Of a stretch of DNA of 64,000 nt, positions 28,801 through 42,900 are shown one piece after another. The stretch spans positions 62,001-126,000 of the forward strand of contig JBAMJV010001800.1 of the NCBI GenBank assembly GCA_037951105.1, in the 5' to 3' direction. Every line of letters begins with the position of its first letter. Position 1 is the first letter of the stretch. The notes beneath the pieces are model-generated. The model saw only the letters and a list, made by a program, of their open reading frames with translations. It did no database searches and had not been told where the DNA came from. The position numbers and the translations under genes are program-made. The DNA comes from Echinarachnius parma. Taxonomy: Eukaryota; Echinodermata; Echinoidea; Clypeasteroida; Echinarachniidae.

Positions 28801-31800
28801 GTTGACACTTTAGTATTCAAGTCACATGGTAACCTCATTTTTGTTGGTGCACTCTTCTCTCTGGTGGCCTTCTGGCAACCTTAAAGGGACCTCGTAACTT
28901 TGTTGACATGTGCAAAAAGTGATGAGTGGTTGATACAATGTATATTGTTGTTATCTGATATTTTCCACTGGGTGTTGTCTGAAAATTTCAAGTTATTATG
29001 GCCGAGTAATGAGCAAAAATGCAAAGTGATATTCACTAACTCATTGCACTCACTTTGTACACGGTTTCGACGATCCATTGGATAATTTAACATCTGAAAA
29101 CGTAAATATCTTTTTAACGAAAAGGAAATTTGAAACACCGAAACCTATCCCATGATTTTATTGTTAATACGAATACAACAAGGTATGAGGGAACCGCTAG
29201 AATTCCAATTGGATTTTGAGGATTTGGACAATGTTACTATTAAGTTCCTTAATGTATGATTACAAGATATAAATGAAAGAAGAAAAAAAGGGATATTAAT
29301 CAATCAACTTTTTAATCTCTTCACCAGGTTGACGACGTCCGGGAGAAGCGCAAACTGATCCACGAAGAAAAGATGAAGAACGCCAACGGGGAGCTGAGCC
29401 TCAAGGACAAAAACGAATTGAACGTCGGCGTACGGGGCCAGAACAAAGTCAGCGGGCTGGCTGAACAGCTCCAGGCGAACCTGCGCTCAAACTATGGCAT
29501 GGATACACCTGACGCCAGTGGCGCGCCTGGGAGACCTGTGAGTTTTGCTTACTTGTCTGTTTGTGTGTTTGTTTGTTTGTTTGTTTGTTTGTTTGTTTGT
29601 TTGTTTTTGTTCATAGTGGATTTGTTAACCGTGCTAGGCATGGCCTCCCACCACATCTCTTCGGCGAACATGAAAACGATGACTACGATTGCGACAATGG
29701 TGCCAATGAAGGAGGATGATGGTGACAACAAGGAGCATGGTGATGATGATGATGATGAGGATTTTAATGGTACTGATGGTGATGATGCAATTGATGATGA
29801 TGATAATGAAGATCTTGATGATGATCATAGTGGTTATGATGACGGTGACGGCGCCGGCGCTGATGACGATGATCACGATAATGAAGATGATGATGATGAC
29901 GATCACCACATTTATTATGATGATGGTGATAATAATGATGGTGATGAAGATGAAGATTATGATGGTGATGATGGATGTAATCACACTTATGCTATATTTT
30001 GAATCCCCCTCTAGAAACCAAAACCACTGAGTAAGGCTGGCAACGTGCCACAGAGCCAGCTGTGCGTGTTCTGCAGCAAGCGTGTCTACATAATAGAGCA
30101 GTTTTGATGATGATGATGACGAGGATAATGATTGATGTTATAGTGTTACAACTATATTGGGATACATTTTCGTTCATTTATCAGAAACCCAAACCACTGA
30201 GTGAGGCGGGCAACGTGCCACAGAGCCAGCTGTGCGTGTTCTGCAGCAAGCTTATCTACGTAATGTAGCAGATTTGATGATGATGATGATGATGATGATA
30301 ATCAAGATAATGGTAATGATAATGATGGATGTAATAATTATACAATTAATGTGAATAAAACAAAATTGTTCATCTTCTACCAGAAACCCAAACCACTGAG
30401 TGAGGCGGGCAACGTGCCGCAGAGCCAGCTGTGCTTGTTCTGCAGCAAGCGTGTCTACGTGATGGAGAGGCTAAGCGCGGAGAGCATGTTCTTCCACCGA
30501 GACTGCTTCAAGTGCGAGGATTGCGACATCACGCTGAGGATCGGCAACTACGCGTACCTGCCTGACCCAGACGGCAAGAGTAGAGGTAAAAGCAATATGT
30601 CAGAAAATGATGTGAATATTTTGTTGGGTGAGAGTGGTAAGGGCGTAAAGTCAGTTTTGGGCTAAATTGAGTTGTGAATCAATCTTGTAGATCAGAGCAT
30701 TCTCTATGTTAAACCGTTTTCAGATAATAGTTGTTTCTAGTTGATGAAATATTATCAAAAATTAAAAAAAAACATTCAGTTTCTACAGAGCTCCCAAACT
30801 TTCATTCAACATGATAAACTCCAAAGTACAAAAAGTGACTTTAATAGCACTCTTCTCTTTCTCAACTGACGATTTGCTAATACATAAATTACTTGCAGCC
30901 CAGCGGATTTCAAAGAAATTTTTAGAATTAATGGAGATAATTGACACCAATAAAACAAAGTAACCAAAGTAAATACATATACATGTACATCTTCATCTTA
31001 AAGGGACTTAGTAACATTGTCCAAATCCTCAAAACAAAATTTTAATTCTAGCGGTTCCCTTATACCTTGTTGTATTCGTATTAACAATAAAATCATGGGA
31101 CGGGTTTCGGTTTTTCAAATTTCCCTTTTGTTACAAAGATATGTATGATTGAAGTATTCAGATAAGAAAAACTCTGGGCTAGTTTTTCTTCCGTGTACAA
31201 AGTGAGTGCAGTGAGTTACTGAATATCACTTTGCATTTTCGCTCATTACTTGGCCATACAATGTCCATTTGACTTGAAATTTTCACACAATACCCTGTGG
31301 TCATATGAGATAACAACAATATACATTGCATCAACCATTCATCACTTTTTGCACATGTCAACAAAGTTACTAGATCCCTTTAACATGGAATAGTGCTAAT
31401 GTTTAGGCTTGATAGGATAAAAAACCCACTCTCACATGGTGCAACCGCAAACCACGCGTATTAAAAAACCCATTCTTTATTATCACTTTTGAAATTTCTA
31501 ATTTGTAAATTACATGCAGCCCAGCAGATTTCAAAGTAATTTTTTAGATTTAATGGAGATAATTGACACCAATAAAAAAAAAAGTAACCAAAGTAAATAC
31601 ATATATTAAATCTTCATGAACTACTACTACCTATCATGAAATAATGCTAATATTTAGGCTTGATGGTATATAAAAAAAAAAAACAGTGTTTACTATCACT
31701 ATTGAAATTTAAAATCTTATTTTCTCCTCTCCAGGACGCTTTTTGTGTAGGGCCCACTTCGCCGAAACCAAGCTTGCGGCCAGGAAACGTGCATATGTGG

Positions 31801-33805
31801 GCACCGTTGCAGAGGGAACCAAACCAAAGGTACAAAGTTTTTACAAAGGTTTACTGTAGGGAACCCCCCTAAAAGAATGTAAATACAGTCAAACCTGTTT
31901 AAAGGGGCCGTCACATATCGCGTTTCTTAGGGGTCGGCCGACGTTCGCAGGGCACCGAAACCTGCTCCCAAATTCAGCGATTTCGGCCCGATTCCTTTTG
32001 TTTCCTGATGTTCATAGGGTTCTCCCGAACCCCCGTCCAATATGCGACTCTCTGGCGATCTATGAATTCGGCCGGGGTCCATTTGATTTGTGACGCATGC
32101 TTTAGCGGACAGCTATCTATATCAGCCATCCTGCCTATATAGTGGCCACCAAGGGTGATCTCCTGGAGAGAAAAACAATATTATAGAACCTGTCTATAGA
32201 GTGCACCTGCCTACAGTGGCCATATTTCTTGTTTCTCTTTCCCTTAGGTAAACTATTTCCCATACATCATCTGTGAATTCTTACATCCCCAAAACAAAAA
32301 CAAAATAAAAAATTGTACGTCTCTAAATATTTAATGACATGAACATGGTACTTTTGTTAGGACACAATAATGGCATGTATGTAGCATCATGCAATACAAA
32401 TTAAAATGTCCATATTTTTTACTCAGAACATTACAATTATGAAGATCGTTATAAGAACTTTGCATACTTTGCTCCTACTTCCAAAATATTATTGAAAAAT
32501 ATGAGCATTTTCCCCCCGTTTACACAGAAATTATCAACCATGAAAAGGCGCAAAGTATTCCTTTTAAATTGACACAATCGGTTTTGATTAATTTCTTTCA
32601 TACAGAAAACAGCAATCATGACTATAGATGAAGTGGAAGACGAGAACGAGAACATCGCCCACCCCACCCCGACATCGCCCAAGTCACCCAAATCACCCAA
32701 AACGCCAAAGACGTCATCGAGGAAACGATCACTATTGCCTTCGTTCTCGTGGAAGAGATCAAAGACAACTCCCGAGAGGGATGGTAAGAAAGAGACTTTT
32801 ATAACATTTTACAACATATATTCAACTCATAAATGGATGTGGTGTGGCAAGATTGGTAGAGCGCGCGCTTTACCGATCATGAGATTTCGAGTTCGAACCC
32901 TGCCCACTGCGTTATCACAATTTATCCACAATTGCTGCGGTAGGAGGTGAAAGCCTATATGTGAAGGATCTTCTCAATGCCCATGAGCCGCTTGGAAGGA
33001 ATGCTCCTCAGGGAGTGGAGATGGTGCACGCAATGTGTGCTGGTTTGCATTGTATCCTATGACCGGGGGTAATAATATCATTGTAAAGCGCTTAGAGATG
33101 ATTATCAATCATATTAGGCGCTATATAAATCAAGTATATTATTAATATTATTATAATCAACCCATTTACTACTAGTCCGTTCTTGTTATTACTTCCATGA
33201 TAACAGTCTAAAATCATACTGTAACCTTTCATGTAACGTGGCATTTGATCACTTGGGTTGGGGTCGGGTTAGGTTTGGGATAAAGGTCTAAAGAGTCTAA
33301 AGGTCTCCAGGGTGCATGACATAGGGGAACAATAATTTAACATTTTTGGGAGGGGGGGCTATTAATTCAGAACTCAAATGTGCAATAAAAAGCCTTTTCT
33401 GTATGTCCAAGGAGTGGAAAAGTGTAGTAGAGCAGTATCATGAAAAGAAAAGAACAAAAGAAATCACCAATTAACAAAATGAAAATGCAATGTAAATTTA
33501 CGGGGGGTTTTGTATGATTTTTTGTTGGATCTTTTAGGCTGTTTGGTGGATCTTTTAGGCTGTTTGGGAGCTAAATCCCCCTGAATCTCCACCTATTTCT
33601 TCCCCTGCTTGACCGACAAATATCCCACATTTTCTTGTCCCGCAGAGATGCAGAAGATGTACGCTAAGATGGCAGAGACGACAGGAACCCTGACAGAGGA
33701 GGAACAGGCCAGATACAACCTGGGAACCTCCGTCAACACCGATGATGAGCTGGATGAGTAAGTGACGATCATGATGATGACGGTGGTCGTGGTGTTGATG
33801 ATGGA

Positions 33806-33838
<33 letters not shown>

Positions 33839-33942
33839 TATGGTGGTGATGATGACAATTTGGTAATATATGGCACGTTTCATGACTGAAGTCTACACTA
33901 TACGTTTCATTGGATCACTATCAATTTGATGATGATGTTGAC

Positions 33943-33977
<35 letters not shown>

Positions 33978-36900
33978 CGATGACGACGACGGCGACGACG
34001 ACGATTGTGATGGTGATGGTGATGATGACAATGTCGCCAATGGCAATGATGTCGACGATGACAATGATGTCGACGATGACAATGATTAATTTGAAAGTTG
34101 ACCAATTTTCAATTTAAGACCTTCTTGTACCTCTCCCACAATTTTTAAACAAATTTAGTTTCTTTGTTTTCTAAATATTAATTACCCGGCTCATTTGTGT
34201 GATGTTGTTTCCGTGGTAACAGGTCGTCAGAGAGTGAACTTGATGAGGAGGAGAAGGCATGGCTGGCGAAGGAGGGGGGTAAAATCCCATCAAGTGAGTT
34301 CTATGTCCCTTGTGCTAAGAAACCCAAACTATATTGATTTGTAGAATTTGTCCCAAATTTGTTAGTATTTTTAGTACTTTACTATATTTCTCAGGGCTAC
34401 ACAATAATTTTTACTTTTGAATAAAAAACTAGCTAGTTGAAAAATACATGTATATTTGATTGATAGTCTTCATATTGTTTTTTTTAATGTATTATATTAG
34501 AAATATAGAAAAAAAATGAAGTACATTTAGCAAACAATTCTCAATATTAATTGTTCTAATTTTCGATGTATATTTGAACCCTTAATGTCTATTATGTGAT
34601 AATGATACAAGTTCTTAATTCAATCAATGGATATCTGCATGTACACATTTTTATAACGTGTCAATAGCAAAGTGAGATAACAAATTTAAAAGGCAAACAA
34701 ATTTCTAAGCATTTTCAACTGAAATTCAGAAACATTTTAAGTATTGACTGTTTGGTTTGAGATTTCCTGTATGTTGCACCCCAACATGTTTGGCAACTTG
34801 GTTCTGTAATGATGTGAATATTTATTTCTGTGTTGCATGATTGTGGCTACCATACCTACCATCCATATACAGTGGAACCTTATTATAACGAGGTCCTTTG
34901 GATCATGAGAATTACCTTGTTATATCAGGTATTCTGTGAAATCTTGGTTATAAATAAAGAGCTTGGACCATCAAAATTACCCTGTTAAAAGAGGGTTTTG
35001 TTATTAAAAAGCAGAGCTCTTTATAATGAGGTTCCGCTGTAGACTGATTCAGTTTCAAGTCTATAGTACTCTAGCGTCAGCCATAACTGCGGGGCTTTGA
35101 GCATGTCTCGCATGCTGAACAAAAGTTTCCAACCACTTTGATTTGTTTAGCAGAGAAAAATACACCTGCCATGTTGATTAATAATGTTTAAAACCTATCA
35201 AAATCATCTTTTTTTGGTACTCTTGGATGGCCCCCAGTTATGGCTGACTCTGCTTACATCTTTTTTTTAAAACCGAATCAGTCTATAGAGTACCAAAGTG
35301 TGATGTCACAGCTATTCGTTGCCATGGTTAATGGTTCTATACAATGTTAGGCAAGCCAGATATTTTGTGAACTAGCGGTTGCTAAGAAGGCGATCGTCCA
35401 AATTTGACCTACTACCAAAAGCCTGAATCAAAGGACAAATTGTTTAGAACATCAACATGTTGTAATGTCAAAATAATCTGAAATCATAGGCAAGCCAGAA
35501 ATGTTGTGACCTAGCAGTTGCTATGGACACAATCATCCAGTTTCTAACCCACTACCACAAGCCCGAATCTAAGGACAAGTTGTTTTTGAACTATGACTAT
35601 GTTATAACATAATACTGTGATGTCACTACTTTGGTACTCTGTTCTTACCTGTGTATTAAATATCCCTTCACGATCTTGCATGTTGCATGCTGCTTGTATT
35701 CATTCTTGTTGCTGCATTTTGCTTACTGGTATATTTGCATGTTTCTTTACATATTTATTGCATGCTATCCTTTTTAATTTCATTGTTGTAGATATTTGTA
35801 GAAGAAAAAAAAATGCAGAATACATGTACACTTGAAATAAAGGACAGTTTTTTTATAAAAAGGGAAATTAATGCGTAATTAATTTTACATTTTTGCCTTC
35901 ATCAATAGACAGCTTTAGGCTTGTTCAGGGAGCAATGTACAGTAGTACATGTACAATTTGTATTGAAAACAAAATTTGTTGAGTTTTGCCATGTAATTGT
36001 TTTAAGTTTAGGTACATGCTTACGTATTTTGACGAATTGAAGCCATTTTTGTCATTTATTTCTCAAGTGGAAATATTCAGACCATTTGATTTCATTTGTA
36101 GTGAATGCTTGACAAGACAACAATATATTGTCAATAGTGCACCCTGTGCATAGCATGAAATAGAAATACATGTATGAAATGTAATCAAAATTGAATATGT
36201 AGTTCTGAGAAAATTATTCAATAAAGGCAAAGTTTCATTAGATAATGAACGTGAAGTCGAAACAAATCAAAATAGAATGAATGTAATATCTGTTGTACCC
36301 TTTTGACAATTTTACACGAAAAGAGAGATGGGGGAGGGAAATGCAGTAATGCCTTGTATTATACCCTTGAAAGATGTTTATCTTCTCAATATGAAACAAG
36401 CTAATAAAATGTAGATTTAGATATAACAAAATATATGTATTTGTATCATGCAAAACACATTTCATTCTATATGTACTTATCACCACCTATAATGTTGCTA
36501 TTTATCCACTGTAGTAATTTAGAATAGTTATCATCCTTTATCTTATTTTCTCCATTTAGTAGTTTATTAGAAAAACCCATGTACACTGGCTCTCAGAATA
36601 GGCACAATTATTTATCAAAAGCTCACTTAACAAAACAAATTATCTGCTTGAATGCATAATGAATATGTTATAAGAAAAATATTTCAGATTAAACAACAAC
36701 AAAAAATAAGCAGGACTATATTTGAGCAGACTGCAGAAATACTTCTGTAATTATACCAATATTGTTGTTAATTAAAATGTCGAATTTCATGACTTTAAGT
36801 ACTGAACAATGAGAGGGCTTAATAGGATGATCTGATTAAATGAAGAGCCCCATAAAATCATAGAAACAGCATCAAAATCATAAAAGGGATCCTGTAATTG

Positions 36901-39900
36901 CTCATAGAGTTCAATGCAAAATTGAAAATGTATATATCAGAAAGAATTTAATGCAAAATTTAAAATGTATATATCAGAAAGATATCTCAGTGCGGACAAG
37001 CTTTGAAAAAAGCTCTCCAGAATTTAGCTTTTATTTTCCTCTTTGGCTGAAAGGCTAAAATCTACTTTTGAATTTCACTGGTTGAGGAATGATAAAGTAA
37101 ATTATCATCACTTTTGATTGAGCACACCTGGGGGTATTTTACTAAACACTAAAATCGGTTTTAACATCTTCTTGATCACTAAAATATTGACGCTAAAATC
37201 GATTTTTAGTGTTTAGTGAAACACCACCCTGATTGAATGATTCCAAAGGGTGGTTATTTCTAAAAACTAATAAGAAAAAGCATAATTCAAAATGTGTGAG
37301 TGTTAGTTTTCATGAATTTGACCCAATGTGGTAATTCTGAGAGTCAAGACATTTTGTATTTCATCATGTTTTAAATAATATTTTGTTTTTATTTTGTCTG
37401 TTATTAACCAGAGGTATGCCTCGACCCTGGGCTATTAACCGACTCATTCTTTTGATTTGTTTATTTTGCTTTTTGCTTTAAAGGGATAGTTGAGTTTCGG
37501 TAAAGAGAGTACAGTTTTGGTCAAACTGAATTTTAGTAACCAAAACCTGCACCATTACATTACAAACTAATATATATAACTCCACCATGCTCGAAAGGAG
37601 TACAAAATTACAAATGACTAAGTAAAAAGCCTGTTATGATTCAAAAAGAGCCCTTAAAACTCAAGAGGGTGCTCTCTAAACACCCATCGATTTGAACCAT
37701 TTTGAATAAAATATCGTGCAAGTGATTTTTGGTAAAAATTGTGATTAGATAGAGAGATAATCAACAACCATTTAAAAACCTCTTTTGTAAATTTTTGAAA
37801 TATAGGAAGCATTTTTTTGGTGTAATTTTAACGGCTGATTCAAAATTATTGAATATTTGTGGGGCCCCACAATTATTACAAATGGTTATGTTCATGGATA
37901 TTTCAGCTATTTCTGAACCGATTTTGATCAAATAAAGTTTATTCTGTCATTAAAACTGTATGCTCTTTCAAATTTGACACTCAGTTTTTCATTATCTCAC
38001 AAAAAATTATTTTGTGTAGTGCCCTCTTTACCAAAACTCAACTATCCCTTTAAATCATTCATTTGAACTACTGTACATCTTGTATATAACAGTGCCTCCT
38101 TGATACTAAATGTACACTACATACATTGTACTTATACTTGGTTTTAAAGCAAATTCTTGTTTGAGGTGTCCTACCTATCGTTCATTCCCACATTTTACTT
38201 TGTATTTAAGATGGGGAACATGTAACAGATATTTATATGTTCATATTTATTTGGGTTTGTCTTGTGGTCCCATAACTTCCCTTTAGTAGTGGATTTTTTT
38301 TTCATTTTAAAAATGTCGTGCTGATTGTGCTTCCAACTAAATATGACTGTTAATATTAGTGTTTTTTGTCCTGATCTTGATAGATTTAGACCATTTTTTG
38401 GTCAGAGATTCATATTATTAATCTTTTATTCTATTATAAAACGCTTTTCCAGTCATAAATGTAGTTGAAGAAAAACAGCACAAATTACACAAATTTAGGC
38501 TATCTGTTGTTTAGAGAATCAACATTATCAGATTTTACATGTTTAAAGTTTAAACTTGACAGGCTGCAAAATCAGTTAAAATATTGAAATAAGTAAATAA
38601 ATCTCACAGTACACTGTACCATTATCCACCCACTACTTTAATAATTTTAAACATTTTGAAACAGAATCACTTAGGATTAATTTGAGAAACAAGCTACAAT
38701 ATTAACTCCACATGATTATGTTTAAAAGAGGGATACAAATACACCTTTAATTAAAAACCCAACCCCGCTAAAATTTACAATAACTTATTCTACCCCCTCC
38801 ACATTGGCCCGTATTCACAAAGGAGGTTTGTACAAACCATGGTTTAAACCATGGTTTACATCTATGGAATGCCAATTGTAAACTGATGGAGAGAGAATGT
38901 GTACCATCAATATTGTTAACAAGTAAGGAATTTACATTCTCTCTCCATCAGTTTCCAATTGGCATTCCATAGATGTAAACCATGGTTTAAACCATGGTTT
39001 GTACAAACATCCTTTGTGAATACGGGCCTATGACTTTAATATCTTATCTTTTAGTGTGCTATACATGTTTGTCTTAAAATCTTTGTGTGCCCTATCCCCA
39101 ACTACTTCTAACGTCATTTGCAACTCAGTTGTAGTTCATGTGTCTACCTCTAAAACCTATTTGAGGTAAAACGATTTTTAGTATAACACGGGTCTCTGTT
39201 TAAAGGGATAGTTGAGTATTGGTCAAACTTAACTTTAGTAACCAAAACCTGCACGATTACGATACAAACTAATAGTTATAACTTCACCATGCTCGAAAAG
39301 TATACACAATTACAAACGACAAAGTAAAACCCCTGTTATCATTCAAAAAGAGCCGTTACAACTCGAAGTGTCAAATTAACTCGGCGCGAAGCACTAGCGT
39401 TGTAGGTCCTAATACGGGACTCTATAGTGCAGTGTGCGGTAATACGGGACTGTAGTGCAGTCACTGTGTGCGGTAATACTATACAGTAGTACGTGTATAT
39501 TATGTATCGCAACCATAGAAGTATGACTCCAACACTGCCGTTGACGCAACACGCAAGCCCCATTCGCATTCGTTCGCCTTTCGTTCACAGTCGCGCTAAC
39601 ACACGGAGAGACTGGTCCATGAGGCGCATATATCACTGATTTTTTGCGGAATGGAAGGAAAAATCATAATCTTAATCCACCCGGTAGTTGGATCACATAT
39701 TGGAGAGTAAATTGCTGGTAAGTACCGTATCATATGTATAGTTTTAAGCACAATTAGCGTGCACACAAATATTTGGTTTCAGAACGCTAGTGCCTCGCAC
39801 TAGCGGTTCTAAAAAGTGATACCCGGGCGTCAACCACTTTTATATAATAATTTTGAAAGCAAATTTCACAACAATTAGAGCATTTGAATGGAAATTATTA

Positions 39901-42900
39901 TTATTTCCCATGTTTTTTTCGATGATCTTTCATATGGAATTGAAATCAACCAAATCCGTTACAATCGATGTTGGGGGGGCACTTTGGAAATTACCAAAAC
40001 TCAACTTGGCCTTTAACGTGTGCCTTTTCCAAAACTACTTCATTATTTGCAACTATGCAGCAATAATTTGGTGGCTACCTCCTACCTTTTAAACTTATGC
40101 GATGCAAATGATTTATTATAACACAAGTAGAAGATGTCCTTTCTGTGTCTCCGCGTTTAATGTGTGCCCTTTCCAAAACCACTTCATCATTTGCAACTAT
40201 GCAGCAATAATTCTGTGGCTATTCCCCCTCTCTAATTCACAGCTGTCCTGAAGCTCTAATAGTGAAACTAGATTTTTAACCAAACCAGAATAGTCGTTAA
40301 CCATGGTGGTTTTCCTCAAATCTTTAACTCTTCTTTGAAGATAAGCATCTTATTGTGTCGCTACATTTCTTTAGAAAAAAATCTGATTGCCCCCCCCCCC
40401 CCCCCTTTATCCTCTTTTTTTGTTGTTATAACTTATAGGTATGGATATTATGTAGAAAGTTTTCAGTTTTCAGGGTGTATCCAAATTCCTTCATTTATAA
40501 GTTTGTTTCTTTAACATCACTTTACATAATTACACATCCATGCCATATCTCTTATTGTTTTTGTTTTATTATTAGGTATTATACTATTATATTAGGGGTA
40601 TTTATATACATGTACATGATGAATATTACCAATCGTTATTTTGGTGAAGTTTTATTTCTTAATATTAATGGGATTTCTAAAGAGGGGTGGTCTGCTTATT
40701 TTATGTTCAGGGCTTTTCTAAGGTGTTATTTATCATATTTTATTTTCCCCATAAACGAGCATCACCTATGATCCCTTAACTTTACATTCACATTCACATT
40801 CGCAAGCCCCTTTAATTTTATTTTCAATATTTTGGTATATCAGTTTTGCCATCATCATTCTTAATTTTACTTCAAAATAACCTTCATATTACATATATAT
40901 ACATACATGACCATGTGCTTTAATCTGATGACAACATATTGTAAGCTTCAGCAGAGGATACAAACATAATGTATATAATCCATGATTTTTCCAAAGAAAC
41001 TATTTAAAATCAGATTTTCTAAACAAAATCCTGAGCTTACTTTCCATTCATTTCTCTCATAAGGTAAATATGAGTGAAATTGCATGCAGTTTTCATTTCT
41101 AATTTCAAAGCATTCAGGATTAATACAGCAATACTCGCAACAAACATTTGGTAGTTTGTTCCAAATCTATTCAAAATATAATCTTAAAATGGTACACACA
41201 ATGTTTAAAAACAATAATTCCCTAGAATACATAATACACACATACGGTAAGAATTTTGTTTTCAAAGGTGTTTCTGTTTTCTTTTTTTTCTTGCCAGTGT
41301 TGTGTTTCCTGTAAATAAAGCAGAATTTATCTTCTCTGAACATTTTTTCGTTTTCAATTTGAAAAAAGAAATGCTTTCCCCCCCCCCCCCAAAAAAAAAA
41401 GTTTGCCGATTAGTGATTTATTGAAATTGCATCCCTCTTTCAAATTGAACAAGAATTTGCTTTAAAGTTGTGTATGAAAATAGTGAAATAATGTACATAA
41501 AATGTTTGAAAAAACGGACCTTTCTTTTATGTTGAAATGTATCAGAAAGAATACATTTTACAGAGTCTTTTTTATCTCGGAAGACAACTTGTGAGATTCT
41601 TCAATTACACACAGTGGTCTTGAAAATTTGTTATTGACTTGTAATACATTATTTAAAGAAATATTTTACTTCCGTGACTCATTAAAAGACCTGTATTACT
41701 CTGTGAGAATATGTTTATTCGTGTTTATTCATACAAGTGTTGTTCTATGCAATGTTCTGTATATTTGTTTAAGTCAATTTGTTCAAGGAGAGAGCACTGT
41801 TATATAAATGATGTACAATATGTTTTTGCTTTGTAAAGTCAAATGCCTCACATGTTTAATTTTCCTTTTCTTTTTTCACAATATGTGTTCCTCCCATGTA
41901 TACAAATGTAGTTGTTAACATACATTTTATAGCCTCAAGTTGCCAGCCTTCCTTTCAGAATGTTTGGTGTGTTGTGGTGTGTTGTCTCGCATGCTATATC
42001 AGTGCTTTTGTAGTTCATATAATAGATCTAGTGCCTGGTTTACAAGCCTATGTCGCTCAGTGATGTTGTTGTTTGGGTTGTAGTGTTTCAAGTGGTTTTC
42101 GCATGACCGTCAAAATGACCCCCAGTAGAAGTGGTCGTTTGTAAACCGTCATCCCGTAGTGCAGCGTGTTCACTTGCATCCAATCATTTCAACAGCACAT
42201 GGATATCATCAAGTAAGTCTTGTCTTTCTTGTTCCGTTATTGTACCCACATGTTTTATGAAATGAACTGCTTCAAACCACTGGTGGTGAATGAATCCTCA
42301 TTTCACTCCTGTTTCTCTAAAAGGAATGGAGAGCGTCGAAGAAGAGGAAGAAGATGAAGAAGAAGAGGAGGAGGAGGAAGAAGATGAGTATGACGATGAG
42401 GAGGAAGACGAAGAAGAGAAAGACGTTGAATACGAATATGAAGAACTTGAAGAAGAAGAAGAAGAAGAAGAAGAAATGGAATCTGGAGAGGAGAGTGGCG
42501 AATACTACACGGACGTCAGTGATGAAGAGTATGAAGACGAGGACGAGGACGAGGACAGTGATGATGAGGAGGAGGAGGAAGTTGAGGAGAAAAAAGAAGA
42601 ACCAACTTTCCAACACATACGCAGCATCTCGAATCTCAAGATGCAGTGGCTGAACGACACAAAGGCTCCTCAGATGGCACCATGGAAACCACCGGAGGTC
42701 ATCAAGAGGGAGAAGGAGGAGGCAGAGAGGAAGCGGAGAGAGGAGGAGGAGGAACAAAGACGACTGGAAGAAGAGGAAGAGCGGAAGCGATTGGAGGAGG
42801 AGGAAGAGGAGAGAAGAAGGTTGGAGGAAGAGCAGAGGCAACAAGAGGAGGAGGAGAAAGCGAAAAGGCAAGCAGAACTGGAAGAAAGAATATCAAGAGG

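Larger units (their letters stand above)
28369..29327 (+). other. Intron 9: SINE fragment and MITE
   Basis: 28381-28530 has faint similarity to the TACAGTCAAAC family (acctgtgtataagga, tctataaagatcacctgtcc). The rest is listed separately. Confidence 0.7.
29538..30383 (+). repeat. Intron 10: (GTTT)n and GAT/ATG repeats with two LIM-exon ghosts
   Basis: (gttt)n at 29560-29610, then a GAT-rich tract 29715-29985, two ghosts each followed by another GAT run (30105, 30277). Units share gatgga/ttgatgt..ta and a pyrimidine lead to each acceptor. Asp-rich frames here are repeat artefacts. Confidence 0.88.
34294..42323 (+). other. Intron 15: 8-kb intron with MITEs, no gene
   Basis: Contents are listed separately. 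Between them (34294-34860, 35650-37470, 38060-38800, 40030-42320) I see only AT-rich sequence with C runs at 40390 and 41382. No exon with both splice sites and a matching phase. Confidence 0.82.

Noticed and set aside
29373-30002. 209-codon frame as an independent Asp-rich protein
   Set aside because: Its first 55 codons are MICAL exon 10; the remainder reads through the donor into (GTTT)n and GAT repeats.
42190-42213. A 17-bp micro-exon (tttcaacag / cacatggatatcatcaa / gtaagt) before exon 16
   Set aside because: Entering in phase 1 it would leave in phase 0, which puts exon 16 out of frame.
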